DNA of 64,000 nt from Planococcus salinus (GCF_003719725.1 NZ_RIAX01000003.1:124001-188000), one strand, 5' to 3'; shown: positions 36,048 through 46,153, counted from the first letter of the stretch. The notes: generated by a model from the sequence alone, not told the origin. Translations and numbers: made by a program.

Positions 36048-36493
36048 TTTCTTTGGATGCGCTTCGCCTGGTATTTGAAGTAAATCTGCATGAGAACTTC
36101 GGCAAAAACCAGCCCCATCGCAATTGCACCGGAAATCATCAGAGCTTCCGCTGCAAAAGAAATCGCTTCTAAAAAGTCTTCTTCGACAATATTTCGCATG
36201 GCATTATAAGCCCGGCTTCCCGGTACGAGAGGAATAATCCCGGCGATACTGAACACAATCATCGGCATCTTGAACCTCTTCGCCAGAACATGTGCGACGA
36301 TTGCCACCGAAAATGCCCCGGCAAATGTGGCTTGGACAGAATCATCAAAAAGAAGAAAATAAGAGCGATACACGAGCCAGCCACTCATCCCGACCAACCC
36401 GCAACTGATCAACGTCCGTCGCGGTGTATTAAAGACGATGCCAAAGGCACCGGCAGCCATAAAACTGAGAAACGCTTCCAACGGCCAATTCAT
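36026..36493 (-). CDS. threonine/serine exporter, small subunit (DUF3815/ThrE C-terminal half)
   Basis: 155 aa with about four to five membrane segments; GIIPLVPGSRAYNAMRNIV near residue 85-103 is the family hallmark. It corresponds to the C-terminal half of ThrE, encoded separately here as in many Firmicutes (YjjB-like). The large subunit is 12 bp upstream. Start follows AAAGGAGG. Confidence 0.87.
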   Translation of the reverse strand: MNWPLEAFLSFMAAGAFGIVFNTPRRTLISCGLVGMSGWLVYRSYFLLFDDSVQATFAGAFSVAIVAHVLAKRFKMPMIVFSIAGIIPLVPGSRAYNAMRNIVEEDFLEAISFAAEALMISGAIAMGLVFAEVLMQIYFKYQAKRIQRKIGMTQN

Positions 36494-36505
36494 CCAATCC
36501 CTCCT

Positions 36506-37261
36506 TTAAAATGACAGGACAAGTGCAATGCCTGCGCCAATGGCAAATGCAGTCAGGAAAGCCTCTGCCCCCATCGATAGACCGGAAACGAAATGTCCTG
36601 CCATCAAATCCCGTACCGCATTTGTGATCAACAAGCCCGGTACAAGCGGCATGACCGAGCCGATGATAATCGTATCCGGATTTGTCCCAAAACCACTGTT
36701 GACAACCAGCAAAGCCAACGTGCCAATTGCCAACGCGCCGATAAACTCAGCGAAAAACTTGACCCTCGTCTTGATCAACACTGTTTCCACAATAAGAAAC
36801 CCCAGCCCACCAATAACAAACGCAAACGGCAAATCAGCCCATGTTCCTCCCATCAAAATGAGAAAACAAGCACTGGCGACACCAGCCGCCAATACTTGCA
36901 GCCACATCGCAAACAAGTAATTCGTGCGGTCAATCACCAGCATTTCTTCGTAGGCCTGCTGCAGTGTAAGTTCTCCTGCAACCAATTTCCGTGAAACCGA
37001 ATTGACGAGTGCCACTCTTTCCAAATCCGTACGGCGGCTCCTTATACGGACAAATCGTGTGGGAAGGTCATTGCTGGGAGAAAACATGATGCCGCCGGGG
37101 GTGATGAAACAATGAGAATCGCTCATATTTTGGGATACCGCCATGCGAATCATAGTATCTTCTACACGGTACGTTTCCGCTCCGCTCTCCATCATCACTT
37201 TACCAGCCAGTAAAAAACAATCGAGAGCAAGTTCCCGCTTAGTCTCTGAAATCTGTGTCAC
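36506..37261 (-). CDS. threonine/serine exporter, large subunit (DUF1212/ThrE N-terminal half)
   Basis: 251 aa. A soluble N-terminal part (ESGAETYRVEDTMIRMA near 22-38) precedes about five membrane segments; VMPLVPGLLITNAVRDL near 205-221 is the counterpart of the VPGSR motif. YjjP-like partner of the next gene. Start is a GTG six bases after GGGGGA; a longer frame to 37318 has no ribosome site. Substrate threonine or serine by family; possibly dicarboxylates in relatives. Confidence 0.87.
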   Translation of the reverse strand: MTQISETKRELALDCFLLAGKVMMESGAETYRVEDTMIRMAVSQNMSDSHCFITPGGIMFSPSNDLPTRFVRIRSRRTDLERVALVNSVSRKLVAGELTLQQAYEEMLVIDRTNYLFAMWLQVLAAGVASACFLILMGGTWADLPFAFVIGGLGFLIVETVLIKTRVKFFAEFIGALAIGTLALLVVNSGFGTNPDTIIIGSVMPLVPGLLITNAVRDLMAGHFVSGLSMGAEAFLTAFAIGAGIALVLSF

Positions 37262-37452
37262 ATGCGTTCCCCCTTTTCTACTCCTATACAAATTGAACCA
37301 TTTTCCTTCGCCTGTCAACCTTCTCCATTACAGCTCCAAAATTCCTGTGTTCCTGCTTCGCCTCCATACAGGGGCGAAGCATTATATACCGCGCTTCCTT
37401 TTGTTCATCCTGTAGAGACACAGCTCAATCATACCGTATCAACGCAAAAATA

Positions 37453-37480
37453 TAAACGCTCCAATGGTTCGGAGCGTTTA
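37453..37480 (-). terminator. terminator of alcohol dehydrogenase gene
   Basis: Perfect arms AAACGCTCC/GGAGCGTTT (37454-37462, 37471-37479) followed on the minus strand by ATATTTTTG. Confidence 0.7.
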
Positions 37481-37512
37481 CGGTCATCCATAATGATGCT
37501 TCGATTCGTTTC

Positions 37513-38652
37513 CTACGGTTTTAAAATAACTTTTGTGCATTCATCTTCGAAATTGCTGAACATATCATAGGCCTCACCCGCTTGTTCCAATGGCACAATA
37601 TGGGAAATAATCTCCCTTGGATCAAACTCTCCGGCTTCCACCATTTCATATAATTTTGGCATCAAGTGGATGACGGGAGCCTGCCCCATTTTCAAGGTCA
37701 CGTTCCGTTCAAACAAGTTACCCAACGGGAACATATTATACGTCAATCCGTAAACACCCGTCAGTTGGATGGTGCCGAATTTGCTTACCGCGTCTTTGGC
37801 AATGTCAATCGCACTGAGTGTTCCACCCTGCAATTTCAGCTTCTGCTGAACCGCTTCCGCCGTTGATTTCTTTCCGTCCATCCCGACACAGTCAATGACG
37901 ACTCTGGCGCCGCCTGCTGTGATTTCATGAATATAAGCACCTGTCTCACTATGCTTCGAAAAGTCGATCAGTTCAACATTATTCATCTTTTTCGCCCGTT
38001 CCATGCGATAAGGAATTTCATCAACCGCGATGACCCGTTTGGCGCCTTTCATCCATGCAAACTTCTGCGCCATGAGCCCGACTGGTCCGCATCCAAGAAC
38101 CACCACTGTATCCCCTTCTTTTACTCCTGCATGCTCCACACTCCAATACGCAGTAGGAACCACGTCGGATAAGAATAAGAGAGATTCGTCTTCCAGCTCG
38201 GACGACTCAGGAATGACGAACGGCACGAAGTTGGCATATGGTACACGCAAGTATTCGGCTTGTCCTCCCGAATAGTCACCATACCGCTCAGTCAAACCAA
38301 AGTAAGCCCCCGTATCAAAGTGGGGATTGCCATTGGAATTATCGCATTGGCTTTCCATTTCATGGGTACAATAAAAACAGTGGCCGCAGCTGATATTGAA
38401 CGGCAGGACAATCCGGTCCCCTTTTTTCACTTTCGTCACTTCCGGACCGACCTCTTCCACAATCCCCATCGGTTCGTGCCCGATAACCTGCCCTTTTCTG
38501 GTGGGCAACGCACCTTTATAAATGTGAAGGTCCGTACCGCAAATAGCCGTAGAAGTGATTTTAACGATAATATCGTCTTTTTTCTGGATTTCCGGGTCTT
38601 TTACCTTCTTTACCTGCATGTCCTTGTTTCCCTGGAACGTTACTGCTCTCAT
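37513..38652 (-). CDS. zinc-dependent alcohol dehydrogenase (formaldehyde dehydrogenase-like MDR)
   Basis: 379 aa. Catalytic zinc ligands: Cys in AICGTDLH (near 38), His and Glu in GHEPMGIVEEVG (near 60); structural-zinc cysteines in CGHCFYCTHEMESQC (near 91-105); Rossmann VLGCGPVGLMA (near 187-197). Resembles the glutathione-independent formaldehyde dehydrogenase/threonine-dehydrogenase-like MDR subgroup. Substrate unknown. ATG at 38652 follows GGAGG; the frame extends 75 bp further without a ribosome site. Confidence 0.87.
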   Translation of the reverse strand: MRAVTFQGNKDMQVKKVKDPEIQKKDDIIVKITSTAICGTDLHIYKGALPTRKGQVIGHEPMGIVEEVGPEVTKVKKGDRIVLPFNISCGHCFYCTHEMESQCDNSNGNPHFDTGAYFGLTERYGDYSGGQAEYLRVPYANFVPFVIPESSELEDESLLFLSDVVPTAYWSVEHAGVKEGDTVVVLGCGPVGLMAQKFAWMKGAKRVIAVDEIPYRMERAKKMNNVELIDFSKHSETGAYIHEITAGGARVVIDCVGMDGKKSTAEAVQQKLKLQGGTLSAIDIAKDAVSKFGTIQLTGVYGLTYNMFPLGNLFERNVTLKMGQAPVIHLMPKLYEMVEAGEFDPREIISHIVPLEQAGEAYDMFSNFEDECTKVILKP

Positions 38653-38716
38653 TATGATTCTCCCTCCATATTCAGAATACTTTTCATCTTCCCCTTTTTT
38701 CCTGTTCAGAAACGTG

Positions 38717-38761
38717 AAAAAGTCCATCCATCACCAGTTTCCGGTGTGATGGATGGACTTT
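38717..38761 (-). terminator. terminator of beta-propeller gene
   Basis: Fourteen-base arms AGTCCATCCATCAC/GTGATGGATGGACT (38721-38734, 38746-38759), then TTTTTCACG on the minus strand. Confidence 0.85.
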
Positions 38762-38768
38762 CTGTAAT

Positions 38769-40907
38769 TCACTGGAATCTCAACGTATCGATTAACTCGA
38801 AAGTTTCCAGTTCGTAGCTCTTCACTTCACTGTTTGCGATTGTATAAAAGGTGTCACCGATATAGATGATCCGCTGCACACTGGTTTGCCAATTTTCATA
38901 TGGCGCATCTGTAGCCGTCAGCAAATCAGCAGCTTCTGAAATCCCTTCAGGAGTAATTGTGTAAATCATGACCCCTTCCGCTTCAAATTCGACGTAGCTG
39001 CCATCCGACTCTTCATAAACCGATATCGGAAATCCGAATAGATGGTTTTCCGGATGTGTAAACAGCGCTTTATGGTCATACTGCAAAGGAGAACTGGTTC
39101 CCAATCCTCCGATTATTTCGGTGTCTTTTTCCACCGGATTGGCGTAATCGGAAACATCGAATAATGAAATTTTCATCCCGCCTGTCACAACACGCGGTTC
39201 TCCGTCTTTTACCGGTTCCAGTTTTGTGTCGTATCCAAAACCAATAAGATGGTCATCCTCCAGCGGGTGCAGATAATTCGAGAACCCAGGAATCTTCAGT
39301 TCGCCCAAAACTTCCGGCGCGGAAGGAGATGAAATGTCAATAACAAACAGTGGATCGACTTCTTTGAACGTCACCATATAGGCCTTATCTTCAATAAAGC
39401 GGGCTGAGTAGATCCGTTCCCCGGGAGCCAAATCTTCAACTGACCCGACCAGTTCCATGCCGCCGTCGAGTATGAAAAGATGGTTTTTGGAAGGAGCCGT
39501 TTCGTCCCACACAAACCCTTCAGTGGTTACCACTCTGAAATAACCATTGTATTCATCCATTGAAAATTGGTTCAGCAACGCTCCTGTGACTTCATTCGAT
39601 GCCAGGAACCGGACAGTCGTCCCTTCCAGCGCAAACTTGAAGATTTCGGTGTTCGCTTGCTGAGGAATCCACATGGCGGTCTCCGCGTCGCCTTGCTCTT
39701 CTGCAGGCATGTAAGAAGAGGCTGTCAAATACAGGTTTTCTGCCGTCATGTACAATTGCTCACTGCCACCAAGAAATCCTTTCGTCACGATTTCATTTTG
39801 CTGCGGCTCCGACAGGTTGATGGCTGAAATGACACTGTAACTGCCTTCCATCGTTCCAGGCAAAATAGCAATGTCTTCATAAGGCATTGGAGTGAATTGC
39901 CCGCCTGCTGCTGAATCGAAGGTATGCGGTCTGAGCTCCATATCTTCCTGCTCTTCCATCATCCAGAGATCCGGGTAAACATTGGTGACAAAATACAAGG
40001 TATTATTGGCCAATCTTGCGCCGTTTAAATTTCCTTCTGTTCCGAACTCCCGAACGAGCTCAGGGGATGAAGGATCGCTGACATCGTACAGATGAACGGA
40101 CGTTGTACCCAGGCCCATGGAATGGCTTTGCAGGTGGCTGTCAGCTGGTCCAGCAACGAACTTGCTGCCCAATACAACCAGCGTATTGTCTGTCAAAAAC
40201 AATTGTTGCGGATACATTTCTTCCTGAAACGTCAGCTCAGCAGCCACAGACAATGAATCAGGATTTTCCGCATCCGTTACGACAACACGTGACTCGCTGA
40301 TTGAATAGATGTGGGAGCCATCAGTTTTAACAAGATCAGCTTCGTCCACGCCAGCCACCTGGTTATTGGTGGTGGAATGGTCTCCGCTGCCCCCTCCTTC
40401 TCCTGTCGCACTGTCAGCTGATTCTTCTGTTGTCACAGAACCTTCTGAACTGAAGATACCGTATTCCCGATTGTTTTTCTGAAGCTCCAATAAGCGGGCG
40501 AAATATGCTTTCAATTCTTCTTCTCCCGCCAGCCTGTCGATTTCTTCCTGAACACTGAACGAAATTTCATTGACTGCCAGTGATTTCAGAAAACTTCCTC
40601 TTACCGCTGAATTTTTGATGTGCAGCGTATATTCTCCGGAAGAAATCTGTGGAATGACGACCGTTTTCCCGTTTTCATGAAGTGTCATGTCCACATCCAC
40701 TTTTTCGCCCTCGACATCGGTAAGATACAAATCTCCTCTTTCGATGGCCGCAGGATCGATGGCCGAAGAAAAACTCGCTCGCCACCCTTGTTCCGCTAAT
40801 GCGACAGAAGACGCGTTGACCGAAACTCTGTCATACATCACGACAAACAGAATGCCGACCGCTGCAATCAATGCCCCGATTAAGAGCCAGGCTTTTCTCT
40901 TCATCAT
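38769..40907 (-). CDS. membrane-anchored beta-propeller domain protein
   Basis: 712 aa: an N-terminal signal-anchor (MMKRKAWLLIGALIAAVG), a short Ig-like SbsA-type domain (about 30-120), a linker rich in Ser/Thr/Gly/Glu and a large C-terminal beta-propeller (about 185-712, with DEADLVKTDGSHIYSISE and repeated ISxP blade motifs such as PLFVIDISSPSAPEVLGEL). Matches the family of secreted proteins with a C-terminal propeller related to WD40; function unknown. The GTG three codons upstream is part of the GGAGGTG ribosome site, so ATG 40907 is the start. Confidence 0.85.
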   Translation of the reverse strand: MMKRKAWLLIGALIAAVGILFVVMYDRVSVNASSVALAEQGWRASFSSAIDPAAIERGDLYLTDVEGEKVDVDMTLHENGKTVVIPQISSGEYTLHIKNSAVRGSFLKSLAVNEISFSVQEEIDRLAGEEELKAYFARLLELQKNNREYGIFSSEGSVTTEESADSATGEGGGSGDHSTTNNQVAGVDEADLVKTDGSHIYSISESRVVVTDAENPDSLSVAAELTFQEEMYPQQLFLTDNTLVVLGSKFVAGPADSHLQSHSMGLGTTSVHLYDVSDPSSPELVREFGTEGNLNGARLANNTLYFVTNVYPDLWMMEEQEDMELRPHTFDSAAGGQFTPMPYEDIAILPGTMEGSYSVISAINLSEPQQNEIVTKGFLGGSEQLYMTAENLYLTASSYMPAEEQGDAETAMWIPQQANTEIFKFALEGTTVRFLASNEVTGALLNQFSMDEYNGYFRVVTTEGFVWDETAPSKNHLFILDGGMELVGSVEDLAPGERIYSARFIEDKAYMVTFKEVDPLFVIDISSPSAPEVLGELKIPGFSNYLHPLEDDHLIGFGYDTKLEPVKDGEPRVVTGGMKISLFDVSDYANPVEKDTEIIGGLGTSSPLQYDHKALFTHPENHLFGFPISVYEESDGSYVEFEAEGVMIYTITPEGISEAADLLTATDAPYENWQTSVQRIIYIGDTFYTIANSEVKSYELETFELIDTLRFQ

Positions 40908-40966
40908 ACCGTCCACCTCCTCTCAAACCGTTCTTTTCCAATTAGACAGGCAACCTCTTGAAAAAG

Positions 40967-42163
40967 TTACACCGACTCCTGAAAATCTTTTGCCAGTCTT
41001 CTGAACAGGTGAAAAAAATCTGCATCAGGCTGATCCGTTTTTCCTCCGCCTTGTGCAAAATGTATATTGCCACCGCCTTTGCCATCGATCAATACCAGAA
41101 GCTCCTGCAACACTTTCCGCATATCTCCTGGAGCCTGTTCCCCTTTTGCACAGACAAAGCGCTTTTCCTGTCCTGCATTCAGTACAAACAATATAACCGC
41201 AGCCGGATGTGCGGCAGCTGTCCAGCGAGCCAATTGCTGAATTTCTTTGACCGGACGGCCCTGAAATGACCGGACCAGAAGGCCGCCTTCTTGTTCCGGC
41301 TGGAAGTTTTCAGCTTCAGTCTTCAACAGCATCGATTGAAGCTCTTTGATTGTTTTGTCTTTCTCTGCTTTGTCGCTGGATAAGGCCGAGGCAGCAGCAA
41401 CCAGTTCTTCGAGTGGAGAATTCAACTGCTTCACCAGTTGATCCGTGATTTCGATAAGCTTTTGAAAATACAGCAACGCACGGTTTCCACATACAAAATA
41501 AACACGTGTGCCGCCTTTCGCTTTTTCTGTTCCTATTAATTTGATCAAATTGATATCTGATGTATTCTGCGGGTGCGTTCCGCCGCATGCATTGATGTCA
41601 ATGCCATCGATTGTCACGAGACGGATCGCCCCGTCCACGGCCGGCGGCTTTCTCAGCTTCTTGTTCGCCGCCTGCTGTTGTGTCACCCACTCAACAGAGA
41701 TCGGAAGGTGCTGGGAAATCACTGCATTGGCCTGTTTTTCAACCTCCAACAATTGCTTTTCCGTTACCGAACCTGCATCCAGATCAATGGACACCCTTTC
41801 TTTCCCGAGATGAAAGCTGGTCGTTTTCATCTGATGATTATCGTCAAAGACAGCACTCAGCACGTGCTGGCCGGCATGCTGCTGCATATGGTCCCATCTG
41901 CGGTCCCAATCCAACCGGGCTTCATATACCGCTTTCGGCAACGGCTGATCTGTGTAATGCCGAATTTCTTCGTCCACTTTTTGGACATCTACTATTCTGG
42001 CTGGTCCGATGAATCCATGATCTGCCGGCTGTCCGCCACCTTCCGGATAAAAAATAGTACCATCCAGCACAAGATACTCGCCCTGGCCATCTTTTCCGGT
42101 GGTTACCACCTCAACAGCCGCTTTTTGCATATAGGGCTTTTCTTCATATATTTTTTGCGTCAT
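40967..42163 (-). CDS. alanyl-tRNA editing protein AlaX-L
   Basis: 398 aa. The editing core shows the zinc motif HAGQHVLSAVF (HxxxH, near 96-106) and the second half CGGTHPQNTSDI near 190-201; the C-terminal half is DHHA1-like with GGGGNIHFAQGGG. It hydrolyses Ser-tRNA(Ala) or Gly-tRNA(Ala) in trans. The long form with DHHA1 is the AlaX-L type. Start follows AAGAGGAA. Transcribed upstream of the beta-propeller gene with a 60-bp gap. Confidence 0.9.
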   Translation of the reverse strand: MTQKIYEEKPYMQKAAVEVVTTGKDGQGEYLVLDGTIFYPEGGGQPADHGFIGPARIVDVQKVDEEIRHYTDQPLPKAVYEARLDWDRRWDHMQQHAGQHVLSAVFDDNHQMKTTSFHLGKERVSIDLDAGSVTEKQLLEVEKQANAVISQHLPISVEWVTQQQAANKKLRKPPAVDGAIRLVTIDGIDINACGGTHPQNTSDINLIKLIGTEKAKGGTRVYFVCGNRALLYFQKLIEITDQLVKQLNSPLEELVAAASALSSDKAEKDKTIKELQSMLLKTEAENFQPEQEGGLLVRSFQGRPVKEIQQLARWTAAAHPAAVILFVLNAGQEKRFVCAKGEQAPGDMRKVLQELLVLIDGKGGGNIHFAQGGGKTDQPDADFFHLFRRLAKDFQESV

Positions 42164-42280
42164 TCGGCATTCCTCTTTTCTATTTCTGGTCAGTGAACAT
42201 CATTTTGCTTTGACGTGCTGGTTTATAAGGCAATGGCAGTGGAAAACTAATAGAAAGTCCAATTATAGGGAGGGGATTCC

Positions 42281-43189
42281 ATGCCTCGATTTGACCGTTC
42301 TGTTTTATTGTATAACGGGAAGGCTGGAGCGTCCACGAGTGAAGATTTGTTTCCATTGGCTGTCCCAGTCTTAGCCAGAGAATCAAAAAATCTTGAATTG
42401 ATCCAAACGGGGTCGGAAGAGGAGTTTACAGAAGCTTGCCTCGCTGCAGAACCAGCAGATGCCCTGTTTGTCGCCGGAGGAGATGGAACGGTGCATTTGG
42501 CTGTGCAGGCTTTATCCAAAATTGAAGACCCTCCAGTTCTTGGCATATTGCCCAGTGGTACATGCAATGATTTTGCCAGAACTCTCCAAATCCCACTCCT
42601 TCTCGATGAAGCGGCCGAGGAATTGACTGCTGGAATGGTCGAAGAAGTGGATACTGCACAAATCAACGGAAAGTTTTTCCTGAATTTTGCCGGCATCGGC
42701 CTGATTACAGATGCTTCCACAAACATTGATCCACAGGTAAAAGGAAGATATGGAAGATTGAGTTACTTTATGAGTGCTCTTCAATCCATGAGGCAGGCAG
42801 CCTCGTTTTCTTTTTCAATTGATGTCGATGGCACACAATTTACGGACGAAGCAGTCCTGCTTCTTGTCATGAACGGAAATTCGATTGGCACACATACATT
42901 TCCTCTTGCTTCTATTGACCCCACTGATGGATTGCTTGATGTGTTCGTCATTCAAACCACGTCCATAGCCGCTGTACTCGAGTGGTTCTCTTTGTCACAA
43001 CCTGATACAGTACCCGAAGAATTGGAACATGTAGCTCACTTTCAAGGAAAGCGGATTTCCATTCACACAGAAGAAGAGATGGATGTGGATACGGACGGAG
43101 AAATTCACGAAAAGACACCTGTTGAAATTGCCGTTCAGCCACAAAGGTTGAAAATGCTGGTGCCGTCACGCCGGGACCCCGACTTTTAA
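42281..43189 (+). CDS. diacylglycerol kinase-family lipid kinase (YegS/BmrU-like)
   Basis: 302 aa. ATP-binding motif FVAGGDGTVHLAVQAL near residues 65-80, then GILPSGTCNDFARTL near 88-102, the DagK-family nucleotide loops. It phosphorylates a lipid such as diacylglycerol; BmrU-like proteins are common in Bacillales. Start ATG at 42281 follows AGGGAGGGG. Alone on its strand between divergent alaX and convergent lysDH. Confidence 0.87.
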   Translation: MPRFDRSVLLYNGKAGASTSEDLFPLAVPVLARESKNLELIQTGSEEEFTEACLAAEPADALFVAGGDGTVHLAVQALSKIEDPPVLGILPSGTCNDFARTLQIPLLLDEAAEELTAGMVEEVDTAQINGKFFLNFAGIGLITDASTNIDPQVKGRYGRLSYFMSALQSMRQAASFSFSIDVDGTQFTDEAVLLLVMNGNSIGTHTFPLASIDPTDGLLDVFVIQTTSIAAVLEWFSLSQPDTVPEELEHVAHFQGKRISIHTEEEMDVDTDGEIHEKTPVEIAVQPQRLKMLVPSRRDPDF

Positions 43190-43235
43190 CGGCTCATCCA
43201 TCTGAAACATCAATCATCTTTCATAATCCAGTTTT

Positions 43236-43279
43236 AACTGAAGAGCCCTGCGGTCATCTGACCGCAGGGCTCTTCAGTT
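43236..43279. terminator. bidirectional terminator with 20-bp perfect stem
   Basis: Arms 43236-43255 and 43260-43279 are exact complements around an ATCT loop. Serves the lipid-kinase gene and, overlapping its stop by two bases, lysDH. Confidence 0.8.
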
Positions 43280-44444
43280 AGCTTTGATAAGCCGACCGGT
43301 GCACTGTTTCGCTGATTTTTACGCCTTTTTTGTCCATCTCATCAATGTACTCCTGTCCGGGCACTATCAGTTCCGGCGGATAAGATCCCCTTCTGTCGAT
43401 CAATCCACTTCCTATCATCTGCGCCACTACTGAGATTGTATAGGCAGTGGCGCGTGCCATGGCAGTGACATCGGCTTGCTGGTCTTTGACCGTCACCATA
43501 TTGTATTCGTATCCCAGTTCTTCACCGGATTTTGTCCCCGTGACAATAACCCTCAAAACTACTGCATCCTGTTTTTCGCCCAATTCAGTCACCGGCTTCA
43601 GAACCTCCCGCAAAACATCACGTGTCTTGACTTCCGTTCCGCCGACAGTGACTGTTTTATCGCGGTTCAGGCATCCGAGGTCGACGAGCAGTTGAAATTT
43701 CTCAGCGTGCCCTTTATAGCGAACCGTTTTGTATTCGAGCGAATCCACATCACTGAAAGTATCAATCAATGTCGAAGTGCCGCCCGATGTATGAAAAGCT
43801 TCCAGTTCGCCGAAACCTGGAAAATCGATGTATTCGATTTCCGATAAAGAGTCGACTTCCACTACCTTGCCTTCCCGAATAACACGGGAAGGATCAGAAT
43901 AATGGTCAAAGATGCCGTCCAGGGAAAATACATGATTGTATTCAAGCGGCGGTTCGGGATGCAAAGGAATGCCACCGACAAAAAGTTTGATATCAGTAAC
44001 TTGGTCTAACTTGCTTGCACCAAAACCGGTCAGTATATTAATCATGCCAGGAGCTACCCCCACATCCGGTATTAACGTCACTCCTCTTTCCATCGCCTTT
44101 TCGTGGAGGTCCAGCACTTTTTCTGTAGCACCGCCGATATGGCCACCAAGATCAACAGCGTGGACGCCGCATTCCACTGCCAGACGTGCCACTTTTTCGT
44201 TGAATGTATAAAACAAAGCGTTGACGACAATATCCGCTTTCCGGATAACCGACTCGAGCTGCTCATCGTCATTTGCATCAAGCTGCAAAACTTCAAGTTT
44301 TTCATTGGCTAACTGTTTCTTGAACAATTGAGCCTGTCCGATATCCAAATCTGCCAGGAAAACTTTTTCAACCGCCTGTTGCTGTACCAAATCTTTTGCC
44401 GCTTGCTTGCCCATCAGTCCCGCTCCCAAAACCGCCACTCTCAT
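43278..44444 (-). CDS. lysDH: L-lysine 6-dehydrogenase (saccharopine-dehydrogenase fold)
   Basis: 388 aa. Rossmann motif [15 protein letters not shown] (4-18); conserved [42 protein letters not shown] and [16 protein letters not shown] match the Geobacillus-type lysine 6-dehydrogenase closely as I recall that sequence. It oxidises the epsilon-amino group of lysine to 2-aminoadipate 6-semialdehyde with NAD+. The aldehyde dehydrogenase gene just upstream fits oxidation of that semialdehyde. Start follows AAGGGGG. A generic saccharopine dehydrogenase-family function is the alternative. Confidence 0.85.
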   Translation of the reverse strand: MRVAVLGAGLMGKQAAKDLVQQQAVEKVFLADLDIGQAQLFKKQLANEKLEVLQLDANDDEQLESVIRKADIVVNALFYTFNEKVARLAVECGVHAVDLGGHIGGATEKVLDLHEKAMERGVTLIPDVGVAPGMINILTGFGASKLDQVTDIKLFVGGIPLHPEPPLEYNHVFSLDGIFDHYSDPSRVIREGKVVEVDSLSEIEYIDFPGFGELEAFHTSGGTSTLIDTFSDVDSLEYKTVRYKGHAEKFQLLVDLGCLNRDKTVTVGGTEVKTRDVLREVLKPVTELGEKQDAVVLRVIVTGTKSGEELGYEYNMVTVKDQQADVTAMARATAYTISVVAQMIGSGLIDRRGSYPPELIVPGQEYIDEMDKKGVKISETVHRSAYQS

Positions 44445-44465
44445 AACTCCATCCCCCTTCTCACT

Positions 44466-45947
44466 TTAAATTTCGTTGTCGATTTGAGCCCGCTGCAGTT
44501 TCCCGCTGTAATCCACATAGACGCTTTTCCATTCAGTAAAGACGTCCAGTGCGGCCACTCCCGAATCACGATGTCCGTTCCCGGTGCCTTTTGTACCTCC
44601 GAAAGGCAGGTGAATTTCGGCGCCTGAAGTTCCAGCGTTCACATATACAATTCCTGTATCCAAGTCCCGTTGCGCCTTGAACACTTTGTTGACGTCGCTG
44701 GTGAAAATCGAACTGGATAATCCGTAAATGACGCCATTGTTGACAGCAATCGCTTCTTCAAAATCGTTGACTTCAATGATTGATACGACGGGGCCGAAAA
44801 TCTCTTCCTGGGCGATGCGCATGTCAGGAGTCACATCCGAGAACACTGTCGGTGCGTAATAGTTACCTTTATCGTAAGGTGACTCTGTCAGTATTTCTCC
44901 TCCTGCGAGCAAAGTTGCCCCTTCTTTCTGGCCTATCCCGATATAGGAATGGATTTTCTCCAACGCCTTTTTATTGATCACTGGACCGACTTTCACGGTT
45001 TCGTCCATACCGTCTCCTATTGTTAAAGTTTCTATTTTCTCGAGCAGCCGGTTTTGAAGTTTTTCTTTCACATCTTTGTGGACAATGACACGGCTGCAGG
45101 CTGTACAACGCTGACCGGCTGTTCCAAATGCACTCCATAGAATCCCATCGACCGCCAATTCCAGGTCCGCGTCATCCATAACGATCACCGCGTTCTTGCC
45201 TCCCATCTCCAGTGAAACTTTCTTCAGGTTGCGGCCGCCGGCTTCCGCCACTTTCCGGCCGGTCTCTGTTGACCCGGTAAACGAAATAACCTTAATGTCT
45301 TTGTGTTCAATCATCGCTGTTCCGACTTCTGCCCCTGATCCGAAAACGATGTTCGCCACCCCGTCCGGCAACCCTACTTGCTCAAAGATTTTTGCCATTT
45401 CATATGCCATCATTGGTGTCTCGGTTGCGGGTTTCCAAAGAAATGTATTGCCAGCCACGATAGCCGGAAAAGATTTCCACGTAGCAATTGCCACCGGAAA
45501 ATTCCAGGGTGTGATGAGCCCAACTACCCCGATCGGCGCCCGGATGCTCATCGCAAATTTATCGGCGAGTTCTGAAGGTGTTGTTTCACCGAACAGCCGC
45601 CGTCCTTCCCCGGCCATGTAAAATGCCATGTCAATCCCTTCCTGTACTTCTCCACGTCCTTCTTCGATCACTTTTCCCATTTCTTTTGTCAGCACTTGCG
45701 CCAAATGTTCTTTTTTCTCTTTCATGATCCGTCCGATTTCATATAGATAATCCGCTCTCTTGGGAGCGGGCACTCTCGACCAAATTTTTTGCGCTTCTTT
45801 TGCAGATTGAACAGCCCGATCCACATCCTGGCCGGTCGACATTTGGACTTGAGCCAATTCTTCTCCTGTAGCCGGATTGATCACCGGTGTGTATGTTGCA
45901 TCTGTTGCTTCCTGCCATTTCCCTCCGATAAAATTCGTTAATTTCAT
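44466..45947 (-). CDS. NAD(P)+-dependent aldehyde dehydrogenase, probable 2-aminoadipate semialdehyde dehydrogenase
   Basis: 493 aa. Catalytic Cys in FGTAGQRCTACSR (near 282), general-base Glu in VSLEMGGKNAVI (near 248), FTGSTETGR nucleotide loop (near 225) and N-terminal PWNFPVAIATWK. It is 21 bp from lysDH on the same strand, so the pair likely converts lysine to 2-aminoadipate. Sequence is of the AASADH/betaine-aldehyde-like class. Start ATG 45947 has AAGGAGG seven bases upstream; an ATG two codons earlier touches that site. Confidence 0.86.
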   Translation of the reverse strand: MKLTNFIGGKWQEATDATYTPVINPATGEELAQVQMSTGQDVDRAVQSAKEAQKIWSRVPAPKRADYLYEIGRIMKEKKEHLAQVLTKEMGKVIEEGRGEVQEGIDMAFYMAGEGRRLFGETTPSELADKFAMSIRAPIGVVGLITPWNFPVAIATWKSFPAIVAGNTFLWKPATETPMMAYEMAKIFEQVGLPDGVANIVFGSGAEVGTAMIEHKDIKVISFTGSTETGRKVAEAGGRNLKKVSLEMGGKNAVIVMDDADLELAVDGILWSAFGTAGQRCTACSRVIVHKDVKEKLQNRLLEKIETLTIGDGMDETVKVGPVINKKALEKIHSYIGIGQKEGATLLAGGEILTESPYDKGNYYAPTVFSDVTPDMRIAQEEIFGPVVSIIEVNDFEEAIAVNNGVIYGLSSSIFTSDVNKVFKAQRDLDTGIVYVNAGTSGAEIHLPFGGTKGTGNGHRDSGVAALDVFTEWKSVYVDYSGKLQRAQIDNEI

Positions 45948-45971
45948 TGTCATTCCTCCTTGAGCAATGTA

Positions 45972-45987
45972 TTGGAAACGTCTACAC
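45972..45987 (+). promoter_or_regulatory. cre-like sequence upstream of the lysine operon (tentative)
   Basis: TTGGAAACGTCTACAC matches 14 of 16 positions of the CcpA-site consensus WTGNAANCGNWWNCAW. It lies 25 bp before the aldehyde dehydrogenase start. Two mismatches leave it tentative. Confidence 0.3.
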
Positions 45988-46153
45988 CCCTATTATTTCA
46001 CAGGCAAGGAAAAAATCCTATACGAATTAAATGAATATTTCGTCTTTTCATCCAAAACAATGGTCTTGCCTCTCCAACCTGAACCTTCTCAGCAGGACAT
46101 CTTGTCGAAAAGATGTAAATCGACTCATTTCGATGGAATATTCATAAAAAGTA

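Noticed and set aside
36528..36994. Long open frames opposite the ThrE-A gene (130 and 133 aa)
   Set aside because: They lie entirely antisense to a well-supported membrane protein gene, lack ribosome sites and look like codon-usage shadows.
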